Part shown: positions 15,791 to 23,376 of the stretch, one piece after another
How the letters are laid out: each line of letters opens with the position of its first letter
Numbering within the stretch: the first letter of the stretch is position 1
From: Alphaproteobacteria bacterium
GTDB lineage: Bacteria; Pseudomonadota; Alphaproteobacteria; Sphingomonadales; Govanellaceae
Length of the DNA stretch: 34,427 nucleotides
Direction: 5' to 3'
NCBI GenBank assembly: GCA_003695065.1
Contig: RFJA01000030.1
Location: 1-34,427 of the forward strand
The notes under the pieces: generated by a model
The model's database searches: none
What the model saw: the letters and a program-made list of their open reading frames with translations, nothing else
What the model was told of the DNA's origin: nothing
Position numbers and translations under genes: made by a program

Positions 15791-18184
15791 TCAACGCCGC
15801 AGCAGGGCCACCGCACAGGCGTCAAGAATGGCGTCGGCGTTGAGCCTGTAGGCCTCGTAGAGCGCCGGAACGTCACCGGACTGCCCAAACCGGTCCACAC
15901 CAATGGGAACCACCCGATGGCCACGCACCCCACCCAGCCACGAGAGCGCATGCGGCGAACCGTCGATCACCGTCACGAGGGACGCCTGCGGTCCGAGAAG
16001 ACCAAGCAGCTCCTCGATCGGCGCGCGATTGCGTTGTCCGCTGATCGCCTGATCATCCAGCGCCGCCTTCCAGTCGCGATGCGCAACGTCGGGAGAGGGC
16101 ACCGCCAGCAGACCCGCACCCGGAACATCCTCGCGCAGGGCCTCGAACGCCTGCCATGCCTCGGGCGCGACCACACCGGTGTAGGCGATGGCGATTTCCG
16201 CTCCTGGTTCGGGCTTTACCTGCCAGTAAGCACCGTTGAGCGTGCCCGTGCGCCAGTCGTCGTTGTCGCGGCGGGCCTGCGGAATCTGGCGGGTGGACAG
16301 GCGCAAATAGACCGAGCCACCATCCTCGGCCTGCATATGGGCAAACCCCCAACGCATGATTTCAGCCAGTTCGTCCACATAGGCCGGCTCAAAATAGGTG
16401 AGCTTGTCCTGCCCCATGCCGATGAGGGGTGTGCTGATCGACTGGTGGGCGCCGCCTTCGGGCGCTAGCGTAATGCCGGACGGCGTCCCCACCAGCATGA
16501 ATCGCGCATCCTGATAACAGGCGTAATTCAGCGCATCGAGACCGCGGGCGATGAACGGGTCATAGAGAGTGGCCACCGGCAGCAGGCGTTCGCCAAACAG
16601 AGACGCGGAGAGGCCGAGCGCGGCGAGCGCCAGAAACAGGTTGTTCTCAGCAATCCCAAGCTCCAGGTGCTGACCCTGGGCCGACATGGCCCAGCGTTGT
16701 GCCGACAACACATTTTCCGCCTTGAACACATCATCTCGCGCCTGACGGTTGAAGATCCCGCGCTGGTTGACCCAGCCACCGAGATTGGTGGAAACGGTTA
16801 CATCCGGCGAAGTGGTGACGATACGATCGACGAAATCGCCTTGCATTCGGGCAAGGTCATTCATGATCTTGCCGAAAGCGACCTGGGTTGCCGCTTCCTC
16901 GGCCTTGGGCGCGGGGAACTGGTCGCGCCCGGGAACCTCGAAGCGTGCCGATCGGTAGCGCCGATCGCGACGCGCCGCAAAGGGTACCTTGTCGAGAAAT
17001 GCCTGCAGTCGCTCGGCCGCTTGGTCGATGCCGGCAAAAGGTTCCCACTCCCGGCCTTCGGCAACGCCCATGGCGGTCCGGAAAGCCGCCATCTGCGCAT
17101 CGTTCATAATGCCGGCGTGATTGTCCTTGTGCCCCTGAAACGGCAGATTGTGACCCTTGATGGTGTAGGCGATGATGCACTGGGGCCGCTCGCTGGTGAT
17201 TCCGTGGAAGGCGTCCAGAAGCACCTCCAGATCATGGCCCGCCAGATTGGTCATCAGGGCATGCAGTTGATCGTCGTCATAAGAGTCGAGAAGCGCTTTT
17301 ACCCCGCGCCGTGATCCGATATCCTTCGTCAGGCGATCGCGCCACGCCTGGCCACCCTTGAAAGTCAGCGCCGAGAACAGGGAGTTCGGGCAATTGTCGA
17401 TCCATTCCCTGAGCGCCGCCCCACCCGGCTTTTCGAAGGCAGCGAGCTGCTGCTTGCCGTATTTGAGGGTTGTGACCTGCCAACCCGCGGTCTCGAAGAT
17501 GTCCTGAAAACGACTGAACATGCGGTCGCTCGTGACCGAATCCAGACTCTGGCGGTTGTAGTCGATGATCCACCAGCAATTGCGCAGATCGTGCTTGGTC
17601 CCCTCGATCAACGCCTCATAGATGTTGCCTTCGTCCAGTTCGGCATCACCGAGAAGCGCAATCATCCGCCCGGTTCTGGCCTCGTCCAGCCAGCCCTTGG
17701 CCAGAAGGTAATCCTGGGTCAGCGACGCAAAGGCTGTCATGGCCACGCCAAGCCCCACCGACCCGGTGGAAAAGTCCACGTCATCCTTGTCCTTGGTGCG
17801 CGACGGGTAGGACTGGGCCCCGCCGAAAGCCCGGAAATTCTCAAGCTGGTCCCGACTCTGGTTGCCCAGAAGATACTGAATGGCATGAAATACCGGACTG
17901 GCGTGGGGCTTGACCGCAACCCGGTCCTCCGGCCGCAGCACACTGAAATAAAGGGCCGTCATGATCTGGGTTACCGAGGCACAGGATGCCTGATGGCCGC
18001 CCACTTTCAGGCCGTCCCGCTTGTCCCGCAGGTTGTTGGCGTTGTGAATGGTCCAGGCGGACAACCACTGCACCTTGCGGTCCAGCAACCTGATTGCTTC
18101 GAGCGTCTCGGGCGCGATGGCCTGCGGCGCCAAGGGGGTAACGCAATGCAGTGACCCGCGGTGCGACCCGGCCTGTTGACTCAT
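15791..18184 (-). CDS. Homodimeric 2-oxoacid dehydrogenase E1 / transketolase-like enzyme
   Basis: A 797-residue thiamine-diphosphate enzyme of the single-chain E1 (AceE) type. The ThDP/Mg motif is G179-D180-A ... N210, in RMIALLGDAELDEGN and WWIIDYN. Other segments include HNANNLRDKRDGLKVGGHQASCAS, TGSVGLG, IKGHNLPFQGHKDNHAGIMN and a transketolase-like LELGIAENNLFL in the pyrimidine-binding half. It is shorter than typical AceE (about 890 residues). The start ATG 18184 has GGGGAG eight bases upstream; an open frame to GTG 18220 lacks support. It is divergent from an Lrp/AsnC gene. The same pairing is known for mdeB/mdeR in Pseudomonas putida, where MdeB is an AceE-like 2-oxobutyrate enzyme; no mdeA is seen here. 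No E2 or E3 gene is nearby. Substrate is uncertain. Confidence 0.87.
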   Translation of the reverse strand: MSQQAGSHRGSLHCVTPLAPQAIAPETLEAIRLLDRKVQWLSAWTIHNANNLRDKRDGLKVGGHQASCASVTQIMTALYFSVLRPEDRVAVKPHASPVFHAIQYLLGNQSRDQLENFRAFGGAQSYPSRTKDKDDVDFSTGSVGLGVAMTAFASLTQDYLLAKGWLDEARTGRMIALLGDAELDEGNIYEALIEGTKHDLRNCWWIIDYNRQSLDSVTSDRMFSRFQDIFETAGWQVTTLKYGKQQLAAFEKPGGAALREWIDNCPNSLFSALTFKGGQAWRDRLTKDIGSRRGVKALLDSYDDDQLHALMTNLAGHDLEVLLDAFHGITSERPQCIIAYTIKGHNLPFQGHKDNHAGIMNDAQMAAFRTAMGVAEGREWEPFAGIDQAAERLQAFLDKVPFAARRDRRYRSARFEVPGRDQFPAPKAEEAATQVAFGKIMNDLARMQGDFVDRIVTTSPDVTVSTNLGGWVNQRGIFNRQARDDVFKAENVLSAQRWAMSAQGQHLELGIAENNLFLALAALGLSASLFGERLLPVATLYDPFIARGLDALNYACYQDARFMLVGTPSGITLAPEGGAHQSISTPLIGMGQDKLTYFEPAYVDELAEIMRWGFAHMQAEDGGSVYLRLSTRQIPQARRDNDDWRTGTLNGAYWQVKPEPGAEIAIAYTGVVAPEAWQAFEALREDVPGAGLLAVPSPDVAHRDWKAALDDQAISGQRNRAPIEELLGLLGPQASLVTVIDGSPHALSWLGGVRGHRVVPIGVDRFGQSGDVPALYEAYRLNADAILDACAVALLRR

Positions 18185-18209
18185 ATCCCACACTCCCCGC
18201 GGCAACGTT

Positions 18210-18224
18210 GATCGTGACACGATC
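18210..18224. promoter_or_regulatory. 15-bp palindrome between E1 and Lrp genes
   Basis: GATCGTG-A-CACGATC is a perfect palindrome with 7-bp arms, 25 bp upstream of the E1 start codon in the divergent E1/Lrp control region. It is a good candidate operator, perhaps for the Lrp-family protein. It is less AT-rich than classical Lrp sites, so another regulator is possible. Confidence 0.5.
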
Positions 18225-18325
18225 CCAGTTTACGCCACCCTGACGCTTCGATCATTGCAAAAACCCGTGATTCACGCGATAAACCAGCAATAAAATTTCA
18301 ATATTATTCATTAAGGGACGCACAA

Positions 18326-18808
18326 ATGCTAAAATATGACCTTGATGACATTGATCGCCGTATTCTGAAGACCCTGCAGAAAGATGCGCGCATCAGCAAT
18401 GTGGCGCTGGCCGAGACGGTGGGACTGTCCCCCTCCCCCTGCCTGCGCCGGGTCAGGACGCTCGAAGAACAGGGTGTGATTCGCCAGTATGTGGCCCTGG
18501 TCGATCCGGCCGCCCTTGATCTGACCATGAACGTCTTCATCCAGGTCAGTCTGGAGCGGCAGTCGGAAGATGCGCTGGAAGTGTTCGAGACCGCCATGCG
18601 CAACCAGCCGGAAGTCATGGAATGTTACCTGATGAGCGGCGACGCCGACTATTATCTGCGCGTCGTGGTCCCGGATCTGGCTGCCTTCGAACGATTCCTC
18701 AAGGACGTGCTGACCCGGATCCCGGGGGTCGCCAAAATCCGCTCCAGCTTTGCCCTGAAACAGGTCAGCTACAGCACGGCCTTGCCCATTGACGGGCAAA
18801 CCGCGTAG
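18326..18808 (+). CDS. Lrp/AsnC family transcriptional regulator
   Basis: A 160-residue regulator. The N-terminal helix-turn-helix is [47 protein letters not shown] in outline (residues 5-52). The C-terminal RAM ligand domain carries V[14 protein letters not shown] (95-109), which matches the usual 'xGxxDY' effector region. These proteins form octamers and sense amino acids or related metabolites. AAGGGA lies seven bases before the ATG. It is divergent from the E1/alpha-hydroxy-acid oxidase pair, its likely target. An AT-rich stretch at 18285-18312 immediately upstream is suitable for Lrp-type binding and its own promoter. Confidence 0.94.
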   Translation: MLKYDLDDIDRRILKTLQKDARISNVALAETVGLSPSPCLRRVRTLEEQGVIRQYVALVDPAALDLTMNVFIQVSLERQSEDALEVFETAMRNQPEVMECYLMSGDADYYLRVVVPDLAAFERFLKDVLTRIPGVAKIRSSFALKQVSYSTALPIDGQTA

Positions 18809-18858
18809 AACGCTTTCGTCCAGACCCCTTGGCTAAACCACAGGAGGCCGACAGGCCG

Positions 18859-20682
18859 ATGGCCACCCCCTTCGTCTTGCTCGAAACCATTGGCAATGCC
18901 CGCGCCGGTTTTCCCAACCGGTTTTACGCCGCCCCCAGGGAGGTGATCGTTTGCACCTGCCAGGACGAGGTGTCAGACGCCATCGCCGCCATGGATAGCG
19001 CCCTTGAAGCGGGTTGCCATCTTGCCGGCTGGATCGCCTATGAGGTGGGTTATGCGCTGGAGCCGCGCCTGGCGCCTCTGGCGCCCCGGGATGGAACCGC
19101 CCCCTTGATCTGGATGGGCGTTTTCGATGGCTTCGAAGTGGTTGACGGGTCGCTGCGCAACCGGCTGGTTGGCGCCCCCCGGCACGAGGCAAATGCCTTC
19201 ATGCGCGTCGACAGCCTCGAACCCGGGATCACCAAAGCCGTCTACGCCGACGCCCTCGCCCGGATTCATGACTATCTGGTGGCCGGCGACGTTTATCAGA
19301 TCAACTACACTTTTCCCCTGCGTTTTCGATTGGAAGGGACGCCTGGCGCCCTTTACCGGCGGCTTCGCGATGCCCAGCCGGTGGGATTCGGGGCGTGGAT
19401 CGATACTGGCGAAATCACCGTCTTGTCGCTGTCGCCGGAGCTTTTCATGGAAAAGGCCGGCACCAGCATGACCACGCGGCCGATGAAAGGGACCATGCCG
19501 CGCGGCCGCACGCCGGCAGAAGATGACGAGGCAGCTCGCTCACTCGCCACCGACCCCAAGTCGCGCGCCGAAAACCTGATGATTGTCGACCTGTTGCGCA
19601 ATGATCTCAGCCGCATCGCCAAAGCTGGCAGCGTCAAGGTTCCCGAACTGTTCGCGGTGGAGCGCTACCGAACGCTTTTGCAGATGACCTCGACCATCAC
19701 GGCGCAGGTGGATCGGGATTTGTCGATGGCAGCATTGCTGCGTAGCCTGTTCCCCTGCGGGTCCGTGACCGGTGCACCCAAGATCAGGGCCATGGAAATC
19801 ATCCGAGAGCTCGAATCCGCGCCACGCGGCCCTTATACCGGCGCTATCGGCTGCATCTCCCCCGATCGCGATTTCACCTTTTCGGTCCCCATAAGAACGC
19901 TGACGCTGCAACCGGAGGATCCCACCGGCCGGGTGTTAAGGGGTACGCTCGGCATCGGTTCGGGCATCGTGGCGGACTCGGAGACCGCAGCGGAGTATGA
20001 GGAATGCCTTCTGAAAGGCCGGTTTCTGACCGCGCCGCAGCCTGCCTTCGACCTCATCGAGACCCTGGGATGGTCGAAAGGGGAGGGCTACCGTTTTCTC
20101 GACCGCCATTTGGCCCGCCTCGGTGCCTCCGCCCGGTTCTTCGGCTTCACTTTTGACGAAAACGCGGTCCGGGCGCAGCTGGATCACATCGCCCAATCTC
20201 TGACCAGCGAAAGCCTGTACCGGGTGCGCCTCGTGCTGGCCGAAAGCGGCGCGGTTACGGTCTCGGCCGCACCAATGACAGACCGCCCGCCAGAAACGCC
20301 GCAAGTGACGCTCGCCCGATCACCCGTCGACAGCGCGGACCCCCTCCTTTATCACAAGACCACGGCGCGCCAGTTCTATAATCGGGAACTGGCGGCGGCG
20401 CGGGCCAGCACCGGCTGTATCGACGTATTATTCCAGAACGAGCGCGGCGCCCTGACCGAGGGCAGCTTCACCAATCTGTTTATTGAAAAGAGCGGGCAGC
20501 TCCTGACCCCGCCGGTGGACGCGGGCCTGCTCCCTGGAGTGCTCCGGGCCGAGTTGATCGCGACGGGGCGGGCGGTCGAAGCGGCGTTGACCCCGGCCGA
20601 CCTCGAACAGGCCGACGGAATATACGTGGGCAACGCCCTTCGCGGTCTTATTGAAGTGAGCTTGGCCCCAAGCAGTCGCTAG
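18859..20682 (+). CDS. pabB: Bifunctional aminodeoxychorismate synthase I (PabB) / aminodeoxychorismate lyase (PabC)
   Basis: A 607-residue fusion for p-aminobenzoate (folate) synthesis. Residues 1-390 are the chorismate-binding PabB domain, with P-M-K210-G-T, DLLRNDLSRI (244-253), the FPCGSVTGAPKIRAMEII block (298-315) and IGSGIVADSETAAEYEE. K210 in the P-x-K-G-T motif marks PabB rather than anthranilate synthase, which has Ala there. Residues 400-607 are a class IV aminotransferase-fold lyase with PLP lysine K500 (YHKTTARQFYN) and E534 in GALTEGSFTNLF. Together they turn chorismate plus ammonia into p-aminobenzoate and pyruvate. No PabA glutaminase domain is attached, so one must come from elsewhere. 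Start ATG 18859 has AGGAGG eleven bases upstream. Its TAG stop overlaps the stop of the converging Sel1-SPOR gene. Confidence 0.94.
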   Translation: MATPFVLLETIGNARAGFPNRFYAAPREVIVCTCQDEVSDAIAAMDSALEAGCHLAGWIAYEVGYALEPRLAPLAPRDGTAPLIWMGVFDGFEVVDGSLRNRLVGAPRHEANAFMRVDSLEPGITKAVYADALARIHDYLVAGDVYQINYTFPLRFRLEGTPGALYRRLRDAQPVGFGAWIDTGEITVLSLSPELFMEKAGTSMTTRPMKGTMPRGRTPAEDDEAARSLATDPKSRAENLMIVDLLRNDLSRIAKAGSVKVPELFAVERYRTLLQMTSTITAQVDRDLSMAALLRSLFPCGSVTGAPKIRAMEIIRELESAPRGPYTGAIGCISPDRDFTFSVPIRTLTLQPEDPTGRVLRGTLGIGSGIVADSETAAEYEECLLKGRFLTAPQPAFDLIETLGWSKGEGYRFLDRHLARLGASARFFGFTFDENAVRAQLDHIAQSLTSESLYRVRLVLAESGAVTVSAAPMTDRPPETPQVTLARSPVDSADPLLYHKTTARQFYNRELAAARASTGCIDVLFQNERGALTEGSFTNLFIEKSGQLLTPPVDAGLLPGVLRAELIATGRAVEAALTPADLEQADGIYVGNALRGLIEVSLAPSSR

Positions 20683-21644
20683 CGGCGCACCACGAAGCAG
20701 TCACCGTCTGCTTCCTGAATTCGGGCGCATCGCGTCACCGCCGCCGGGCGGCTGTCAAAGGCACCAAGCAGCAGACGGTAGACCCTGCGGCCGTCTTCAA
20801 GAATCGCCTCTTCAACCCGCAGGTCCTTGTCAGCCATCAAAGGCCCGAATGTGTCGACCAAGCGCTTCCCCGCGGCATCGGCGCCGGCAGCAGAGCTCAC
20901 GGCGCCCAACTGAACATAATAGCCGGAAAGCGCCTGATCACCGGCCGCCACGGGATTGGCGGCAGGCGACTCGGCGCCATTGCCTGGAGTTGACGCATTT
21001 TGCGCCATCACGGCCGAGTCCGCAGAGGCAAAGTCGGTCTCGACAGGGAGTTCATGGACACGAGGCACCAGCTCGTTGCCCGCCGCCAGTTCCTTCACCG
21101 ACAGCGCCCGAATCAGCTTTTTCTCCGCCGCCACCGCTTCGGGCAGGCCGGCGATCGCAGCCTTGCGAATCCAGGCATAGGCGCGCACGGTGTCGCGGGG
21201 CAGATGCTTGCCATTGTAGTACAGAAGGCCCAGCATGTATTGGGATCGGGCATCACCCGCGCGGGCCGCCTTTTGCCACCATCTGAGCGCCGCGGCCACC
21301 CTTGGGGAGTCGTCGAACCCGAAGTAATAAAGCGTCCCCAGATTTCCCTGGGCCGATACATGCCCCAGTTCGGCCGCGCGGCGATAGAAATATTCGGCCA
21401 TCACCGGATCCCTGGCAACCCCCTTGCCCATCCGGTAGAGCTGCCCCATGTTGAACAGTGCGTCCGGGTGATCGGCATCGGCCAAGGGCATCCAGGCCTC
21501 GATCGCGGCCTGATAGTCACCACGCTCATAGGCCGCCACACCGTCCTCAAGATCACCCGCTGCCGCGGCCGCTGCTGCGATCCGGACCAACGCAACAAAA
21601 ACCACAGCCACCGTCGGCAAGCCGCGCAAATCCTTGATCACCAC
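20679..21644 (-). CDS. Sel1-repeat and SPOR-domain exported protein
   Basis: A 321-residue envelope protein. Residues 9-29 form a hydrophobic signal or anchor segment (TVAVVFVALVRIAAAAAAA). Sel1/TPR-like repeats follow from about 30 to 170, with units such as ALFNMGQLYRMGKGVARDP, AQGNLGTLYYFG and SQYMLGLLYYNGKHLPRD. A linker of about 65 residues leads to a C-terminal SPOR domain (about 240-321, starting SGYYVQLGAVSS), which in other proteins binds peptidoglycan lacking stem peptides, often at the septum. The start is GTG 21644 or 21641, with GAGGG about ten bases upstream; an in-frame stop lies just before. It converges on pabB-pabC, the two sharing a CTAG at their stops, and diverges from the parA-like gene. 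Probable role: envelope scaffold or division-associated factor (inference). Confidence 0.87.
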   Translation of the reverse strand: MVIKDLRGLPTVAVVFVALVRIAAAAAAAGDLEDGVAAYERGDYQAAIEAWMPLADADHPDALFNMGQLYRMGKGVARDPVMAEYFYRRAAELGHVSAQGNLGTLYYFGFDDSPRVAAALRWWQKAARAGDARSQYMLGLLYYNGKHLPRDTVRAYAWIRKAAIAGLPEAVAAEKKLIRALSVKELAAGNELVPRVHELPVETDFASADSAVMAQNASTPGNGAESPAANPVAAGDQALSGYYVQLGAVSSAAGADAAGKRLVDTFGPLMADKDLRVEEAILEDGRRVYRLLLGAFDSRPAAVTRCARIQEADGDCFVVRR

Positions 21645-21803
21645 CTTCGATCATCCCTCTTCGCCAGATTTCCAGGCAGCGCAGGCGCCCTTCGGAGATC
21701 CTGCACGGGCCCGCGCCGGAACGCAACACACGCCTGTTTCCCAAAGCAGTTTTTACCCGGGCAACCGGGCAAACGTCATACGAAAAACAACGGGTTACAT
21801 CTC

Positions 21804-21829
21804 CGAAAAGTTTACGGAATATCTTTTCG
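21804..21829. promoter_or_regulatory. Inverted repeat next to the CtrA box
   Basis: CGAAAAG (21804-21810) and CTTTTCG (21823-21829) are perfect 7-bp arms separated by 12 bp, directly abutting the CtrA-like site in the Sel1-SPOR / parA divergent region. It could be an operator for a second regulator or for the RHH protein encoded downstream. Confidence 0.45.
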
Positions 21830-21830
21830 T

Positions 21831-21845
21831 TTAACCAATTCTTAA
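21831..21845 (+). promoter_or_regulatory. CtrA binding site candidate upstream of the parA-like gene
   Basis: TTAA-CCAATTC-TTAA: an exact TTAA-N7-TTAA, the full CtrA recognition sequence of alphaproteobacteria, with the common TTAACCA left half. It lies 83 bp before the ParA start. No ctrA gene is in the window, so CtrA control is inferred from the motif and class. Confidence 0.65.
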
Positions 21846-21928
21846 GAGGCGGCGCCCTACCCTCCATGCTGGAATGCCCGAATTTACGGGTTTTCGCGCT
21901 TGCAACGGGCCAGAGAAAGGATTGAGCC

Positions 21929-22642
21929 ATGCGCGTGATCGCATTTGCATCGCAGAAGGGAGGGTCGGGAAAGACCACGCTCAGCGGACATGTGGCCGTC
22001 GAAGCGGAGCGCCGGGGCGACGGGCCGGTTGTTCTGGTGGATGCCGACCCGCAGGGTAGCCTGTCCGAATGGTGGAACGCGCGTGAAGCGCCAACACCGG
22101 CCTTCGCCCAGACCACGGTTTCCCGGCTCCTGACCGATCTTGACGACCTCAAGGCGCGTGGTTTCAAACTGGCGATTATCGACACCCCCCCGGCGATCAC
22201 GCTGGCGATTCAGAGCGTGATAGCGGTGGCCGACATGGTGGTCATTCCCACCCGACCCAGTCCGCACGACCTGCGCGCCGCCGGCGCTACGGTCGAGCTG
22301 GCGGAGCGATCCAACAAGCCGCTGTTATTTGTGGTAAACGCGGCGACCCCGCGCGCCCGCATTACAGCCGATGCCGCCATCGCCTTGTCGCAGCACGGCA
22401 CCGTTGCGCCGGTGACCATCCATCAGCGCACAGACTTTGCGTCCAGCATGATTGACGGGCGCACGGTAATGGAAATCAACGAAAAATCCCGATCAGCCCG
22501 GGAAATCAGCGACCTGTGGGAGTATGTGAGTGACCGGCTGGAACGCAATTTCCGCCGCACCGTGTTCCAGGCCAGCGCGGTCAGCCGGCGGGATATACAG
22601 CCGCGAACCGGATTTGGCCGTCGTCACGCCAACGCTTCGTAA
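21929..22642 (+). CDS. ParA/MinD-type ATPase
   Basis: A 237-residue deviant-Walker ATPase. The P-loop is K10-G-G-S-G-K15-T-T with the signature lysine at position 10. VLVDADPQGS (35-44) supplies the switch aspartates, and IIDTPPAIT the Walker B. Such ATPases form DNA- or membrane-associated dimers that position plasmids, chromosomes, chemoreceptors or other cargo. It lacks an amphipathic MinD tail, and the basic C-terminus (RRDIQPRTGFGRRH) could contact DNA. It is followed 36 bp later by a ribbon-helix-helix protein rather than a ParB with a CTP-binding domain, so it is an orphan or accessory partition pair. A CtrA-like site lies upstream and no plasmid replication gene is visible, so a chromosomal cell-cycle role is likely (inference). 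Confidence 0.92.
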   Translation: MRVIAFASQKGGSGKTTLSGHVAVEAERRGDGPVVLVDADPQGSLSEWWNAREAPTPAFAQTTVSRLLTDLDDLKARGFKLAIIDTPPAITLAIQSVIAVADMVVIPTRPSPHDLRAAGATVELAERSNKPLLFVVNAATPRARITADAAIALSQHGTVAPVTIHQRTDFASSMIDGRTVMEINEKSRSAREISDLWEYVSDRLERNFRRTVFQASAVSRRDIQPRTGFGRRHANAS

Positions 22643-22678
22643 GTGCGAGACCCGAAGAACCGACGGGAGTGGAAGACA

Positions 22679-23293
22679 ATGAAGAAAGCAGCCCGCCTGA
22701 GCAGCTCGCTCCTTGCCAGGAAAGGTTTTGCCTCTCCGGCGGCCGCCGTGCCCATGTTCGGCAAGGCGCATCACTACGGGCAGACCAGCCATCACCACAT
22801 ACGCGACGTTGTGTATGACCATGTGGATCCGGAACAGGTCGACCTCGACCCCGACTTGGCCGGTGACTCGGCCCAGCCTCGCCACGAAGATGGCGACAGC
22901 TTCGTCCGACGCATCGAAAAAGGACTGAAATCGCTGCGCCGGGCGGCCGAAGGTGACGAGAAAAATGATGACGCGCTGTCGCCAGCAGTCGAACCGGCAC
23001 AAAAAGCCCGCTCGTCGGCGACCAAATCCGAAAAGACCGGCTCCAAAAAGACGAGCAAGACCGGCAGCGTGCCGGAAGGTTGCTGCCAGGGCAAACCTTC
23101 CCGGAAACGGGTGGCCATGACACTCCGTCTGGACCAGCAGCGCCATTTGCGGCTCCGGATCCTGTCGGCCCACATCAATCGCAGCAGCCAGGATATCCTG
23201 ACCGAGGCTCTGGACAGGTTTCTGGACCAGTTCGCCCACATGCCTGAAATGCGCCAGTGCGACTGCCTGAAGGCGCAAGCGGATAACAGCTAG
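22679..23293 (+). CDS. ParA-linked ribbon-helix-helix DNA-binding protein
   Basis: A 204-residue protein I do not recognise by name. The N-terminal ~60 residues include a His-rich stretch (KAHHYGQTSHHHIRD). The middle (60-140) is charged and low-complexity, rich in Lys, Ser and Glu, and likely disordered. The C-terminus (about 143-184) looks like a ribbon-helix-helix: KRVAMTLRLDQQRHLRLR, then ILSAHINRSSQDILTEALDRFL, followed by a Cys pair in CDCLK. RHH proteins commonly serve as the DNA-binding partner (ParB-equivalent) of ParA ATPases. ATG 22679 is chosen over an open-frame GTG at 22643; GGGAG precedes it. It follows the ParA gene by 36 bp, so the two are likely co-transcribed and interacting. 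Confidence 0.8.
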   Translation: MKKAARLSSSLLARKGFASPAAAVPMFGKAHHYGQTSHHHIRDVVYDHVDPEQVDLDPDLAGDSAQPRHEDGDSFVRRIEKGLKSLRRAAEGDEKNDDALSPAVEPAQKARSSATKSEKTGSKKTSKTGSVPEGCCQGKPSRKRVAMTLRLDQQRHLRLRILSAHINRSSQDILTEALDRFLDQFAHMPEMRQCDCLKAQADNS

Positions 23294-23376
23294 CGGCCTG
23301 GTCCGAAAAGCCTCGAGAGGAACACGGCATCAAAGGCCGGTTTAAGGGGATGTAAACACTCCCCGCGTAGGCTTGA

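Noticed and set aside
18255-18275. Sigma-54-like element before the E1 gene on the minus strand
   Set aside because: It lacks the -24 GG and has the wrong spacing to TTGC.
22493-23278. 261-codon minus-strand open frame
   Set aside because: Antisense to the parA-RHH pair and not protein-like.
23342-23356. TTAA-N7-TAAA upstream of the TPR-SPOR lipoprotein
   Set aside because: One mismatch from a full CtrA site and only one good half, so not called as a site. It would fit the locus model if confirmed.
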